NCBI GenBank assembly: GCA_937952445.1
Contig: CALGAA010000159.1
Span: forward strand, 1 to 14,569
Length of the DNA stretch: 14,569 bases
Origin: an uncultured Bacteroidota bacterium
Lineage (GTDB): Bacteria; Bacteroidota; Bacteroidia; Chitinophagales; Saprospiraceae
Direction of reading: 5' to 3'
The stretch's first letter is position 1; each line of letters starts with the position of its first letter. Shown in pieces: positions 7,575-13,674 of this stretch. The notes below the pieces were generated by a model. The model searched no databases, was not told the origin of the DNA, and was given only the letters and a program-made list of their open reading frames with translations. The position numbers and the translations under genes are program-made.

Positions 7575-9188
7575 CTAGGGCAAAACCTGGGTCATCAATT
7601 CATATGTTTCCAGATCGTCCTGAAACCAATCCGGATGAACCGGGCCGGAGGGTTGGGTCAAATCATCTCCACACATCTCCCGGAGTAGAGCCAGGTATTC
7701 TTTTTTTTCCGGATAATTGGCCACCATCAGATCCACATAGGACACCGCCAATCCAAGTTCTTGAAATGAATCCGCATAGGGCGGGTAATGGAGGTCCCCC
7801 TGCAAGCCATTGAAAAATGCCTGCCATACCTGGTCGTATCCGGTCTGATGGTAAACATTGAGCGAATCGATGCGGTGGCCTGAAGAATCCTCAAAGCCAG
7901 GCGGATCACTATATCCTTTGGAAGCTTCAGCAAAATCCCAAATCCCACCCAGGGTCATCAGCCCGTAAAAAGCTGATTCGCTCGTGGTACCATCTTTCAG
8001 ATACCATTCATTAATCGTTTTTTGAAAACCTTCCAGGCCAAACCGGAACAATTCCGGATGACCAACGCACATCCCCACCAGGGCCACCGCCGTTCGGTTG
8101 CTGACGGATTTGTTGTTCATCTTTTTATCGCAGACCAGGAGGATCGTACTCTCAAGCAACAAATCCCGCTCGATCGTGATCCGGTCCGCATCTGTGTAAA
8201 CGGGTTCCTCGTTGTGGTCAGTGGCGGTACAGGTCATGTCATAGGCCTCCACGACTTTTCGGATAAAATCCGATTCCAGTCCCACTCCACTCGCCCGGCC
8301 GGCGCTCCAATATCCGGTCCACAGTGCGCCATCGGGTTCATTGGGCGGGGGTGTCAATTCAGGTTGGGGAAGATCACCAATGTGCAAGGCCGCAATCCTC
8401 GGATCCATATCCGCGTATTCGCCGTAACCTTCGTGAACCAGCCAATTGGGATAACACGCCGCCAGTCGTAGCAATATTCTCCGGCACGCCTCAGCGTACG
8501 TAGGGTTTTGAGTCAGCAGATACACCTCGGCCAATAAGCGGGCAAAACCTGCGCTCCACTGGACCTTTCGGGAACGAATATTAGCCGAAAAACTGGGTCT
8601 GCCCTGGTTGAATCGAAATATTTTGAACGTTTCACCGCCATAAAAGGTCAGTTTCTGGGGTATACCCCATGAAGCGTGGAGTACGACCGATTCAGGGTAT
8701 GCGTCATGGGGAAAGATGGTTCCACACTGGGCACATTCCAATCGGTCAAAGTCCCCGATGTTCCAATTCCACAAACCGTGCGGATGAACTGGTAATCCCT
8801 GATCGCGGCATGCCGGACACGGGGTCCATAGCGGATCACCCGGCGTCGTTGTTTCGATCAATTGTTCGAGGGTAATTTCTTCGGTCAAATGAAGGTATTG
8901 GAGAGCTGCTTTTTCCAAATTTGAAGCATAGTTCCGGGCCCAGTCGTAGTGTTGGATATTCTTTTGGGCTATTTCTACATTCTCCGATGTAAATGTCAGG
9001 CAGGGGTGCTCCACAGATGTTCTGTATTTTTCCCATAAAGACCAATCGAAAAGGGGTTCCGAATCCACGGAGGTAGGGGTAGAGGGGAGGTTTTTAATCC
9101 ACGGTAACAGGGCAGGCTGAATCATGAATCCCGAAGTTCCCCACAATAGGTGGGTTAGAAATTGCCGTCTGGGTTGCTTAGTCCTCAT
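7575..9188 (-). CDS. Heparinase II/III-family polysaccharide lyase, N-terminal part (Tat signal; frameshifted)
   Basis: The alpha-toroid half of a heparinase II/III-type lyase, which cleaves uronate-containing polysaccharides by beta-elimination. ATG at 9188 is preferred because it begins MRTKQPRRQFLTHLLWG, a twin-arginine (Tat) export signal. The frame stays open to an ATG at 9326, but the extra 46 residues would bury that signal. Counting from 9188, two CxxC pairs (CPAC at 124-127, CAQC at 152-155) suggest a small zinc-binding insert like those seen in some environmental lyases. NKSVSNRTAVALVGM and DGTTSESAFYG (Tyr near 408) fall where the catalytic Asn and Tyr region is expected. The frame ends at TAG 7575-7577, in mid-protein. 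Sequence continuing the family resumes in another frame immediately after. It is divergent from the Gfo/Idh/MocA gene. The exact polysaccharide lyase family and substrate cannot be fixed by eye. Confidence 0.85.
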   Translation of the reverse strand: MRTKQPRRQFLTHLLWGTSGFMIQPALLPWIKNLPSTPTSVDSEPLFDWSLWEKYRTSVEHPCLTFTSENVEIAQKNIQHYDWARNYASNLEKAALQYLHLTEEITLEQLIETTTPGDPLWTPCPACRDQGLPVHPHGLWNWNIGDFDRLECAQCGTIFPHDAYPESVVLHASWGIPQKLTFYGGETFKIFRFNQGRPSFSANIRSRKVQWSAGFARLLAEVYLLTQNPTYAEACRRILLRLAACYPNWLVHEGYGEYADMDPRIAALHIGDLPQPELTPPPNEPDGALWTGYWSAGRASGVGLESDFIRKVVEAYDMTCTATDHNEEPVYTDADRITIERDLLLESTILLVCDKKMNNKSVSNRTAVALVGMCVGHPELFRFGLEGFQKTINEWYLKDGTTSESAFYGLMTLGGIWDFAEASKGYSDPPGFEDSSGHRIDSLNVYHQTGYDQVWQAFFNGLQGDLHYPPYADSFQELGLAVSYVDLMVANYPEKKEYLALLREMCGDDLTQPSGPVHPDWFQDDLETYELMTQVLP

Positions 9189-9534
9189 TGCATCGTTTTT
9201 GTGAATATTACCCGAAAAATTTCCAAATGATGTACCGTTCCAGTTCGGGAGGCACTTCATTCTTAAAAGGAAAAATGTATGGTGCGTTCCCCCCTGAGAT
9301 CTCTCCTTACGACCGAAAATAGACAAAATATATTTTCCAACGCCTGTTCAGAAATGCTTGAATTCCTTTTAAGATTGGTCCTGGGAGATCACCAAATCCG
9401 ATAAAACCAATATGCATCGCTGTTTATCAGGCCAAAAAGATGATAAAAAAGGACAAAAATTCGACGATCCTTTTTATCTTCCAGCCTTGAGCCGTTATTA
9501 AAAATAAATTATCGCAAACATTTATACGAATACA
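9189..9534. promoter_or_regulatory. Divergent intergenic region between lyase and oxidoreductase genes
   Basis: 346 bases lie between the preferred lyase start (9188, minus) and the oxidoreductase start (9535, plus), so both promoters should be here. No full -33/-7 pair is convincing. TAAGATTG at 9370-9377 is one mismatch from the -7 box in the plus direction but lacks a spaced TTTG. The strongest element is the hairpin at 9442-9478, listed separately. Confidence 0.4.
9442..9478 (+). terminator. Strong hairpin with terminator-like or attenuator-like form in the leader of the oxidoreductase gene
   Basis: GATAAAAAAGGA (9442-9453) pairs with TCCTTTTTATC (9468-9478), with one bulged A, around a 14-base loop. 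The stem has A-rich left and T-rich right arms on both strands, so it resembles a weak bidirectional terminator. It ends 56 bases before the ATG at 9535. It could end transcripts, act as a leader attenuator, or be a protein-binding inverted repeat. The pairing is seen directly; the function is inference. Confidence 0.45.
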
Positions 9535-10884
9535 ATGAAACAGAAAAGAAGACAATTTATCAAAAACTCAGCCCTCGGGGTCGCGGGTATTTCAACGTTG
9601 GGTCTGAGCGCAAAAAGTTATGCACGGGTACTGGGCGCCAACGACCGGGTGCGCGTGGGCATCGTTGGTTTTTCAAATCGGGCCCGGGGGGCACTGATTC
9701 CGGCTTTCCTTAAGAACGCAGAAGCCCAGAATTTTGAAATTGTCGGGGTATCGGATATTTGGAGTCGGCGCCGGAAGGAAGGAGAGGATTTTTTGAGGGA
9801 GAAAATGGGGAAGGGGGTAAAAACCTGGCGGAACAACGAAGAGATGTACGACGAGAATGAGATCGATGCGGTCATCATTTCCACGGCAGATTTTCAGCAC
9901 GCTCTTCATACAGTAGAGGCAGCCCGGGCAGGAAAAGACGTCTATGTGGAAAAACCATTCGCCGAAACGATGGAGGACAACCGGTTGGCCAAAAAAGCGG
10001 TCGAGGATGCCGGGATCATTGTCCAGGTGGGTTCTCAGCGCCGCAGTGGTAAAAACTACCACGCTGCCCGTGATTTTATCGACAGTGGTCAATTCGGGGA
10101 TATCGTAAGTGTCGAAATGACCTGGAACGTCAACCAGCCGGGCAGATGGCGTTTGCCCCAGTTGACGAAAGAAATCAGGGAATCGGATACGGATTGGAGG
10201 CGGTTTTTGATGAACCGACCCTACGAACCGTGGGATCCCCGGAAATACCTCGAATACCGGTTGTTTTGGCCGTATTCCAGTGGCATCCCGGGGCAGTGGA
10301 TGGCGCACCAGATCGATACGGTGCATTGGTTTACCGGATTATCTCATCCCCGAAGTGTAGCGGCAAATGGGGGAATTTATCTGTGGAAAGATGGTCGGAA
10401 GAACTTTGACACCATGACGGCAGTCTTTGATTATGGACCGGCAGATATGTCAGACGGCTTCCAGGTGATCTATTCGTCAAGGTTTACGAATTCGGCAGGT
10501 GGGGTGAAAGAAATTTACTATTCCAATGGGGGTGAACTCAACCTCGATACCAACAAGGTAACGGCGAACGGTGGGTTGACGGAGCGGTATGCTCAGGCGA
10601 TGGGGATGAAGCCCAATCTTTTGGAAGAATACGACTTATCTGCTGCAGATACCAAAGTGGTTACATCTGCGGATACAGGTGCAGATGATATGACGACATT
10701 GCATATGCTCAACTGGATGGAGTGCGTCAGAAGTCGAAAAGAAGCGAACGCGCCGGTAGATGCGGGGTACAACCATTCCATTGCCAATATCATGACCACC
10801 GCTGCATTGCGTACGGGCCAATTCGTAACTTTTGACGAGGCAAACCAGGAGGTGCTGGCTGGGGGGAAAGTTTTTAAATATTAG
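9535..10884 (+). CDS. Gfo/Idh/MocA-family NAD(P)-dependent oxidoreductase with Tat signal
   Basis: A 449-residue oxidoreductase. The N-terminus MKQKRRQFIKNSALGVAG is a Tat signal, so the folded, cofactor-loaded enzyme would be exported to the periplasm. The Rossmann domain follows at about residues 38-165. It includes VRVGIVGFSNRARG at 39-52 as the dinucleotide-binding loop, ADFQHALHTVEAARAGKDVYVEKPF at about 118-142 with the hallmark EKP at 139-141, and VQVGSQRRS. The C-terminal alpha/beta sheet domain has NQPGRW near 200-205 and WMAHQIDTVHWFTG at 255-268, where the family places substrate-binding and catalytic His/Asp residues. Exported members occur in Bacteroidota and Planctomycetes glycan regions and are thought to oxidise or epimerise sugars, in some cases with a tightly held cofactor. 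The ATG is clear. It is divergent from the lyase gene, and a hairpin lies in its leader. Confidence 0.93.
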   Translation: MKQKRRQFIKNSALGVAGISTLGLSAKSYARVLGANDRVRVGIVGFSNRARGALIPAFLKNAEAQNFEIVGVSDIWSRRRKEGEDFLREKMGKGVKTWRNNEEMYDENEIDAVIISTADFQHALHTVEAARAGKDVYVEKPFAETMEDNRLAKKAVEDAGIIVQVGSQRRSGKNYHAARDFIDSGQFGDIVSVEMTWNVNQPGRWRLPQLTKEIRESDTDWRRFLMNRPYEPWDPRKYLEYRLFWPYSSGIPGQWMAHQIDTVHWFTGLSHPRSVAANGGIYLWKDGRKNFDTMTAVFDYGPADMSDGFQVIYSSRFTNSAGGVKEIYYSNGGELNLDTNKVTANGGLTERYAQAMGMKPNLLEEYDLSAADTKVVTSADTGADDMTTLHMLNWMECVRSRKEANAPVDAGYNHSIANIMTTAALRTGQFVTFDEANQEVLAGGKVFKY

Positions 10885-11118
10885 TACACCGGACATTAAG
10901 TTCGTGATATATATGACGAGGTTGTTTTTGGTCATATCGAAGAAACTAAACCGTGTTAGCTGAAGCTATATAAGGCTTTAGATGATGATAGCCAGGGCGA
11001 AAAAGAATCCGTCAGATGTGTCAAGAATTTAGTGGTGCACTAAGTACAGCAATCTCCTGCGTCTGAGGGTGGCGATTTACCGTCATGGTGCTGTGGGAGA
11101 CAACAAATTAATTTAGAT

Positions 11119-11153
11119 TAAAAAGGTCTTTGGTTCGCCATGGGCCTTTTTTT
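11119..11153 (+). terminator. Intrinsic terminator with UUCG tetraloop
   Basis: TAAAAAGGTCTTTGG (11119-11133), TTCG loop (11134-11137) and CCATGGGCCTTTTTTT (11138-11153) form a long stem with G-U pairs and one U-U mismatch, closed by a UUCG tetraloop and followed by a run of T. The A-rich left arm means it may also work in the minus direction. It sits 235 bases after the oxidoreductase stop, so it may end that transcript or a separate small RNA. Confidence 0.8.
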
Positions 11154-11264
11154 GTCAGGTCTTTTGATTTTGCATCGTTCATGATGTTTCGGTTTTTGGA
11201 GGCGTAATATAGATCGTGTCTGGAATGTAGTAGTGGTTATTTCGGTATAATTCACAGCTAAACA

Positions 11265-11314
11265 CCGGTGGGTAACCATCTTTGAGGTATCATTCACCTC
11301 AATCACCCGGCCGG
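11265..11314. repeat. Compound inverted repeat (stem-loop)
   Basis: The inner stem is TTGAGGT (11282-11288) with ACCTCAA (11296-11302) around a 7-base loop. The outer stem combines GGGT (11270-11273) with ACCC (11305-11308) and CCGG (11265-11268) with CCGG (11311-11314). It has no T-run, so it is not a typical terminator. It might be an RNA structure or an operator upstream of the broken T9SS gene at 11477. Confidence 0.4.
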
Positions 11315-11476
11315 GAGAGACCCTTCTAAGGAGGATCATCACAATTTCGATCAAAGCATCAATATTGTTAAATTTTAAATAACATTCTACTAATTTAAGT
11401 CAATACAAATATCTTGGTGGCAATAAAAAATTTGACGACATAACCTATTCTCAACAAATCTAAAATACCCCCAATT

Positions 11477-11752
11477 ATGACTCATTTCTACAATTCCATG
11501 CCCTCCCGATTATCCATTCTTGCATTCTTCAAAATGACCGCCATTTTGCTTTTGTGGAGCCCTGTTTCTTTTATAAATGCTCAAAGTCCGATCGCCGTTT
11601 TGGAAAACGCTGATGGAGATACTGTCCTGTCCAGTTATTCGGATGGATCGCTATTGCTGCCCGGAAAACTCGGGACGGGCAATATCCCCGTAGAAGGGTC
11701 AGGCGTTCGAATGATGTGGTATCCGGGATTGGTGTTCGGATGTTTCGGCTGA
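11477..11752 (+). pseudogene. N-terminal fragment of a T9SS-exported surface protein
   Basis: 91 codons from ATG at 11477, with later in-frame ATGs at 11498 and 11534. A signal peptide covers residues up to about 35 (hydrophobic SILAFFKMTAILLLWSPVSF, ending INAQ). It is followed by PIAVLENADGDTVLSSYSDGSLLLPG and GTGNIPVEGSGVRMMWYPG. This opening resembles the first module of Saprospiraceae proteins that continue with a long repetitive YadA-head-like region and end in a T9SS tail (recollection of the family, not verified here). After MMWYPG the frame gives LVFGCFG and stops, which is unlike the family. The C-terminal part of such a protein follows at once in another frame, so this is read as a remnant with the middle lost. 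It would be non-functional unless the break is a sequence error. Confidence 0.7.
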
Positions 11753-12137
11753 TCTCACGCATACCCAGGTGGTGATTGCACGGGTTGATCCGGAATGCGA
11801 ATTTGACGGTGGTCAGACGAGCGGCGGAATCGTCTCCGGGGTCCTGGACCGTGGAAACCGGGTCCAACGGGATGGCTTTGTGCTGCACCAGAACCACCAG
11901 AATCCGTTTGAAGGATATACGGTTATAGGATTTGAACTACCGGAAGCAACGGATGCGCGATTGATCATATACGAAGTGACGGGCAAGATGATCAAGGAGA
12001 TCAAAGGCGAATTTGCGAAAGGCTACAACGAAGTGACGATCAGCCGGGACGAACTATCGACCGCCGGAATGCTGTACTACCAATTGGAGACGCAGAAATT
12101 TGTGGCGACGAAGAAGATGGCGCGGGTGAGTGAGTAG
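11715..12137 (+). pseudogene. C-terminal fragment with T9SS type A sorting domain
   Basis: The frame is open from 11715 and reaches TAG at 12135-12137; a GTG at 11769 is the only start-like codon near the beginning. The first part reads DLTHTQVVIARVDPECEFDGG and runs in a different frame from the fragment upstream. The last 85 residues are a T9SS C-terminal sorting domain: VLHQNHQNPFEGYTVIGFEL (a variant of the LxQNxPNPF motif), then ARLIIYEVTGKMI, YNEVTISRDEL and a beta-strand ending before KKMARVSE. In an intact protein this tail directs outer-membrane passage by the type IX system. With no signal peptide on this frame it cannot be exported on its own. The two fragments together look like a gene whose central region was deleted at about 11725-11745. 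Confidence 0.75.
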
Positions 12138-12140
12138 ATT

Positions 12141-12158
12141 TGCCCGGGGAGAAGGGCA
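12141..12158 (+). terminator. Weak hairpin after the T9SS fragment
   Basis: TGCCC and GGGCA pair around an 8-base loop, starting 3 bases after the stop codon. There is no downstream T-run, so it is at most a weak or factor-dependent terminator. Confidence 0.25.
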
Positions 12159-12189
12159 TTAGTAAAGGATATGATTGACGTTGAGGGTT

Positions 12190-12234
12190 GAGGAGCTTTT
12201 GCATGGCCTCGTGCCGATATGTTCGCAGCTCCTC
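12190..12234. repeat. Perfect 8-bp inverted repeat, 29-base spacer
   Basis: GAGGAGCT at 12190-12197 is the exact reverse complement of AGCTCCTC at 12227-12234. No coding or mobile-element context explains it. It may be chance, an operator, or part of a stem-loop. Confidence 0.3.
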
Positions 12235-12770
12235 CATGGATTCTGGTCAGATTATTCCTCTGGTTCTACGTCCGGGAATAGTCATTCCAATCGGTGGTTC
12301 GTCAGCATATTGAAACGCATTGTACGACGTATTAGCGCGACTTATCCACAAAAATGAACATGACTATCGGGGCGGATAGTGGGTTTAGTGTAGTCAGATT
12401 TTACGAACCTATGAAGCCAAAAGTTGGCGCAAAGTATAAAATTGTTATACCAAAGTTGAAAGCACTTACAAAGGTTTGAATTCGCAACATTATTTTGTGA
12501 GCATCATAAAAGAAAAAACTGCGAGGGGAGTATGGCTGGGGTTCTTCACGAAGCAGAGGAGACCAGCGAAAACCCGATAAAAGAAATCAAGAATAGGCAC
12601 TTTGCTAATCGATTGTCCAATCATCGGTTTTGACCTAATTTATTCAGATTATTGCTCAGTAGTCTGGCATATGAGATGTTTTGGTGCTCAAACAAGCGAC
12701 TCAAAAATCGCCTGTGAAAATAGCAAGAAAGTGGTATCCTAACCATCCGTTGCAGATTACTCAAGGACGT

Positions 12771-12795
12771 AACCCCAAATGTAACTATTTGGGTT
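12771..12795. repeat. Inverted repeat (hairpin) in the gene-free region
   Basis: AACCCCAAAT pairs with ATTTGGGTT around a 6-base loop, with one bulged C. It lies 181 bases past the end of the DUF3823 gene, on the side where the susD-DUF3823 transcript would end, but no T-run follows on the minus strand. Confidence 0.3.
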
Positions 12796-12975
12796 CTTAT
12801 GAATATTACGGTTAGGTTAAATCAAAAATACAACTGGTCTTTTCCAGTATTTGCCTGGAGCCTATAGACCCTGTTTTCCTGATCTCTCATTGATCTAATT
12901 GTCAGTGTGGAAAGTTACCAATCCCAGAGTCACATTATTGTAGGGGTAAGGCAGCCTAAGGATAAGTGTCTGGGT

Positions 12976-13656
12976 TTACCTTACCCGTACAACTTCAGAA
13001 TATATCGCTTGATCGGCACCCACAGCTCTTATTCCAATTCTTGCGAACAAAGGGTTATCAGCCTGGACTTCTTTGATATCAGATACATCCAGATCTATGT
13101 GGATAGGTATTCCAATTTCCAAATCTCTAACATCTTGTCGCCCAAGGTAAACCACATCATCGACAAAATTTGTTTTACTAATCAGTAACATCGCATAATC
13201 GACTTCCGAATCGTTTACCACTTGCTGGACCGTGAATGTGGATTGAAGTAAACTTTTACCAGTTAGTGTAATTGAGACCTGGGACGGTACAAAATAAGGA
13301 GTTACTTCGAGTTGGACTTCTGCGTTCCCATCCACGGTAATTATGGTGGTATCTCGCGTATTGATCCACGGTCCATTTTGATCCCGCGTGACCAACTTGT
13401 ATTCCCCATCGAACAAAGCCGCCTCAAAGGATCCATCCTGCTTGACATATACCGGAATCGGTGCATCCAGCTCATAGCCATCCTGGTACAATTGTAACTG
13501 AACAGCCTCCCCAGTTCCTTTCAAGCCAATGGGTTCTCCCTCGTAGGTTATTTGCCCGTAAAGATTTGATCCGGGTTCGTCGTAGTTGTCGAGCCCACAA
13601 CCGGTAAGGACCAAAAACGACGCAAAAACCCCGAGTGCATATATTATATCTTTCAT
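12976..13656 (-). CDS. DUF3823-family outer-membrane lipoprotein of a SusCD operon
   Basis: A 226-residue lipoprotein. Residues 1-19 form a lipoprotein signal with lipobox LTGC and lipidated Cys20. The mature start, GLDNYDEPGSNLYGQITYEGEPI, is characteristic of DUF3823 proteins, which follow susD genes in many Bacteroidota. Two beta-sandwich domains are likely, at about 25-115 and 118-225; the first contains GSFEAALFDGEYKLVTRDQNGPW. By position and lipid anchor it probably sits on the outer membrane beside the SusCD transporter and binds glycan, like SusE/SusF-type accessory proteins, although no binding function has been shown from the sequence. The start ATG lies 18 bases after the susD stop, so the two genes are very likely co-transcribed. 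Confidence 0.88.
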   Translation of the reverse strand: MKDIIYALGVFASFLVLTGCGLDNYDEPGSNLYGQITYEGEPIGLKGTGEAVQLQLYQDGYELDAPIPVYVKQDGSFEAALFDGEYKLVTRDQNGPWINTRDTTIITVDGNAEVQLEVTPYFVPSQVSITLTGKSLLQSTFTVQQVVNDSEVDYAMLLISKTNFVDDVVYLGRQDVRDLEIGIPIHIDLDVSDIKEVQADNPLFARIGIRAVGADQAIYSEVVRVR

Positions 13657-13674
13657 GATAGACCGATTTATCGT

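Larger units (their letters stand above)
10885..11476. other. Gene-free region with several stem-loops and one terminator
   Basis: 592 bases with no supported protein gene; a minus-strand frame of 78 codons at 11118-11354 has no recognisable features. Structured elements seen are ATATGAC/GTCATAT (10911-10917 with 10931-10937), 27 bases after the oxidoreductase stop; TTAGTG/CACTAA with a 3-base loop (11029-11043); the UUCG-loop terminator at 11119-11153; and a compound stem-loop at 11265-11314. The stretch 10940-11153 could hold a small RNA that ends at the terminator, but no promoter was found. Confidence 0.45.
12138..12975. other. Gene-free region between convergent transcripts
   Basis: 838 bases with no supported gene on either strand. 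Inverted repeats seen are TGCCC/GGGCA (12141-12145 with 12154-12158) just after the T9SS stop; GAGGAGCT/AGCTCCTC (12190-12197 with 12227-12234); and AACCCCAAAT/ATTTGGGTT (12771-12780 with 12787-12795, one bulged C). None has a good T-run. Base composition is more AT-rich after about 12400. It may contain decayed sequence, but no family is recognised. Confidence 0.45.

Noticed and set aside
7578..7599. Programmed -1 frameshifting in the lyase gene
   Set aside because: No X-XXY-YYZ slippery heptamer in the right frame and no obvious downstream pseudoknot; programmed shifting is also not known for this family.
8022..8471. 149-codon plus-strand frame
   Set aside because: It is antisense to the lyase gene, which has strong family signatures there.
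9189..9326. Longer N-terminus of the lyase from ATG 9326
   Set aside because: It would put 46 residues before a clear Tat signal; the ATG at 9188 places the twin-arginine motif at the expected position.
9673..10326. 217-codon minus-strand frame
   Set aside because: It lies wholly antisense to the well-supported Gfo/Idh/MocA gene, has no recognisable motifs and a Pro/Phe-rich composition typical of an antisense shadow.
11118..11354. 78-codon minus-strand frame
   Set aside because: It covers the terminator and the compound stem-loop, has no motif, and its composition does not look like a real protein.
12236..12313. 25-codon plus-strand frame starting MDSGQIIPLVL
   Set aside because: It looks somewhat protein-like but is very short, has no recognised homology and no clear ribosome binding context.
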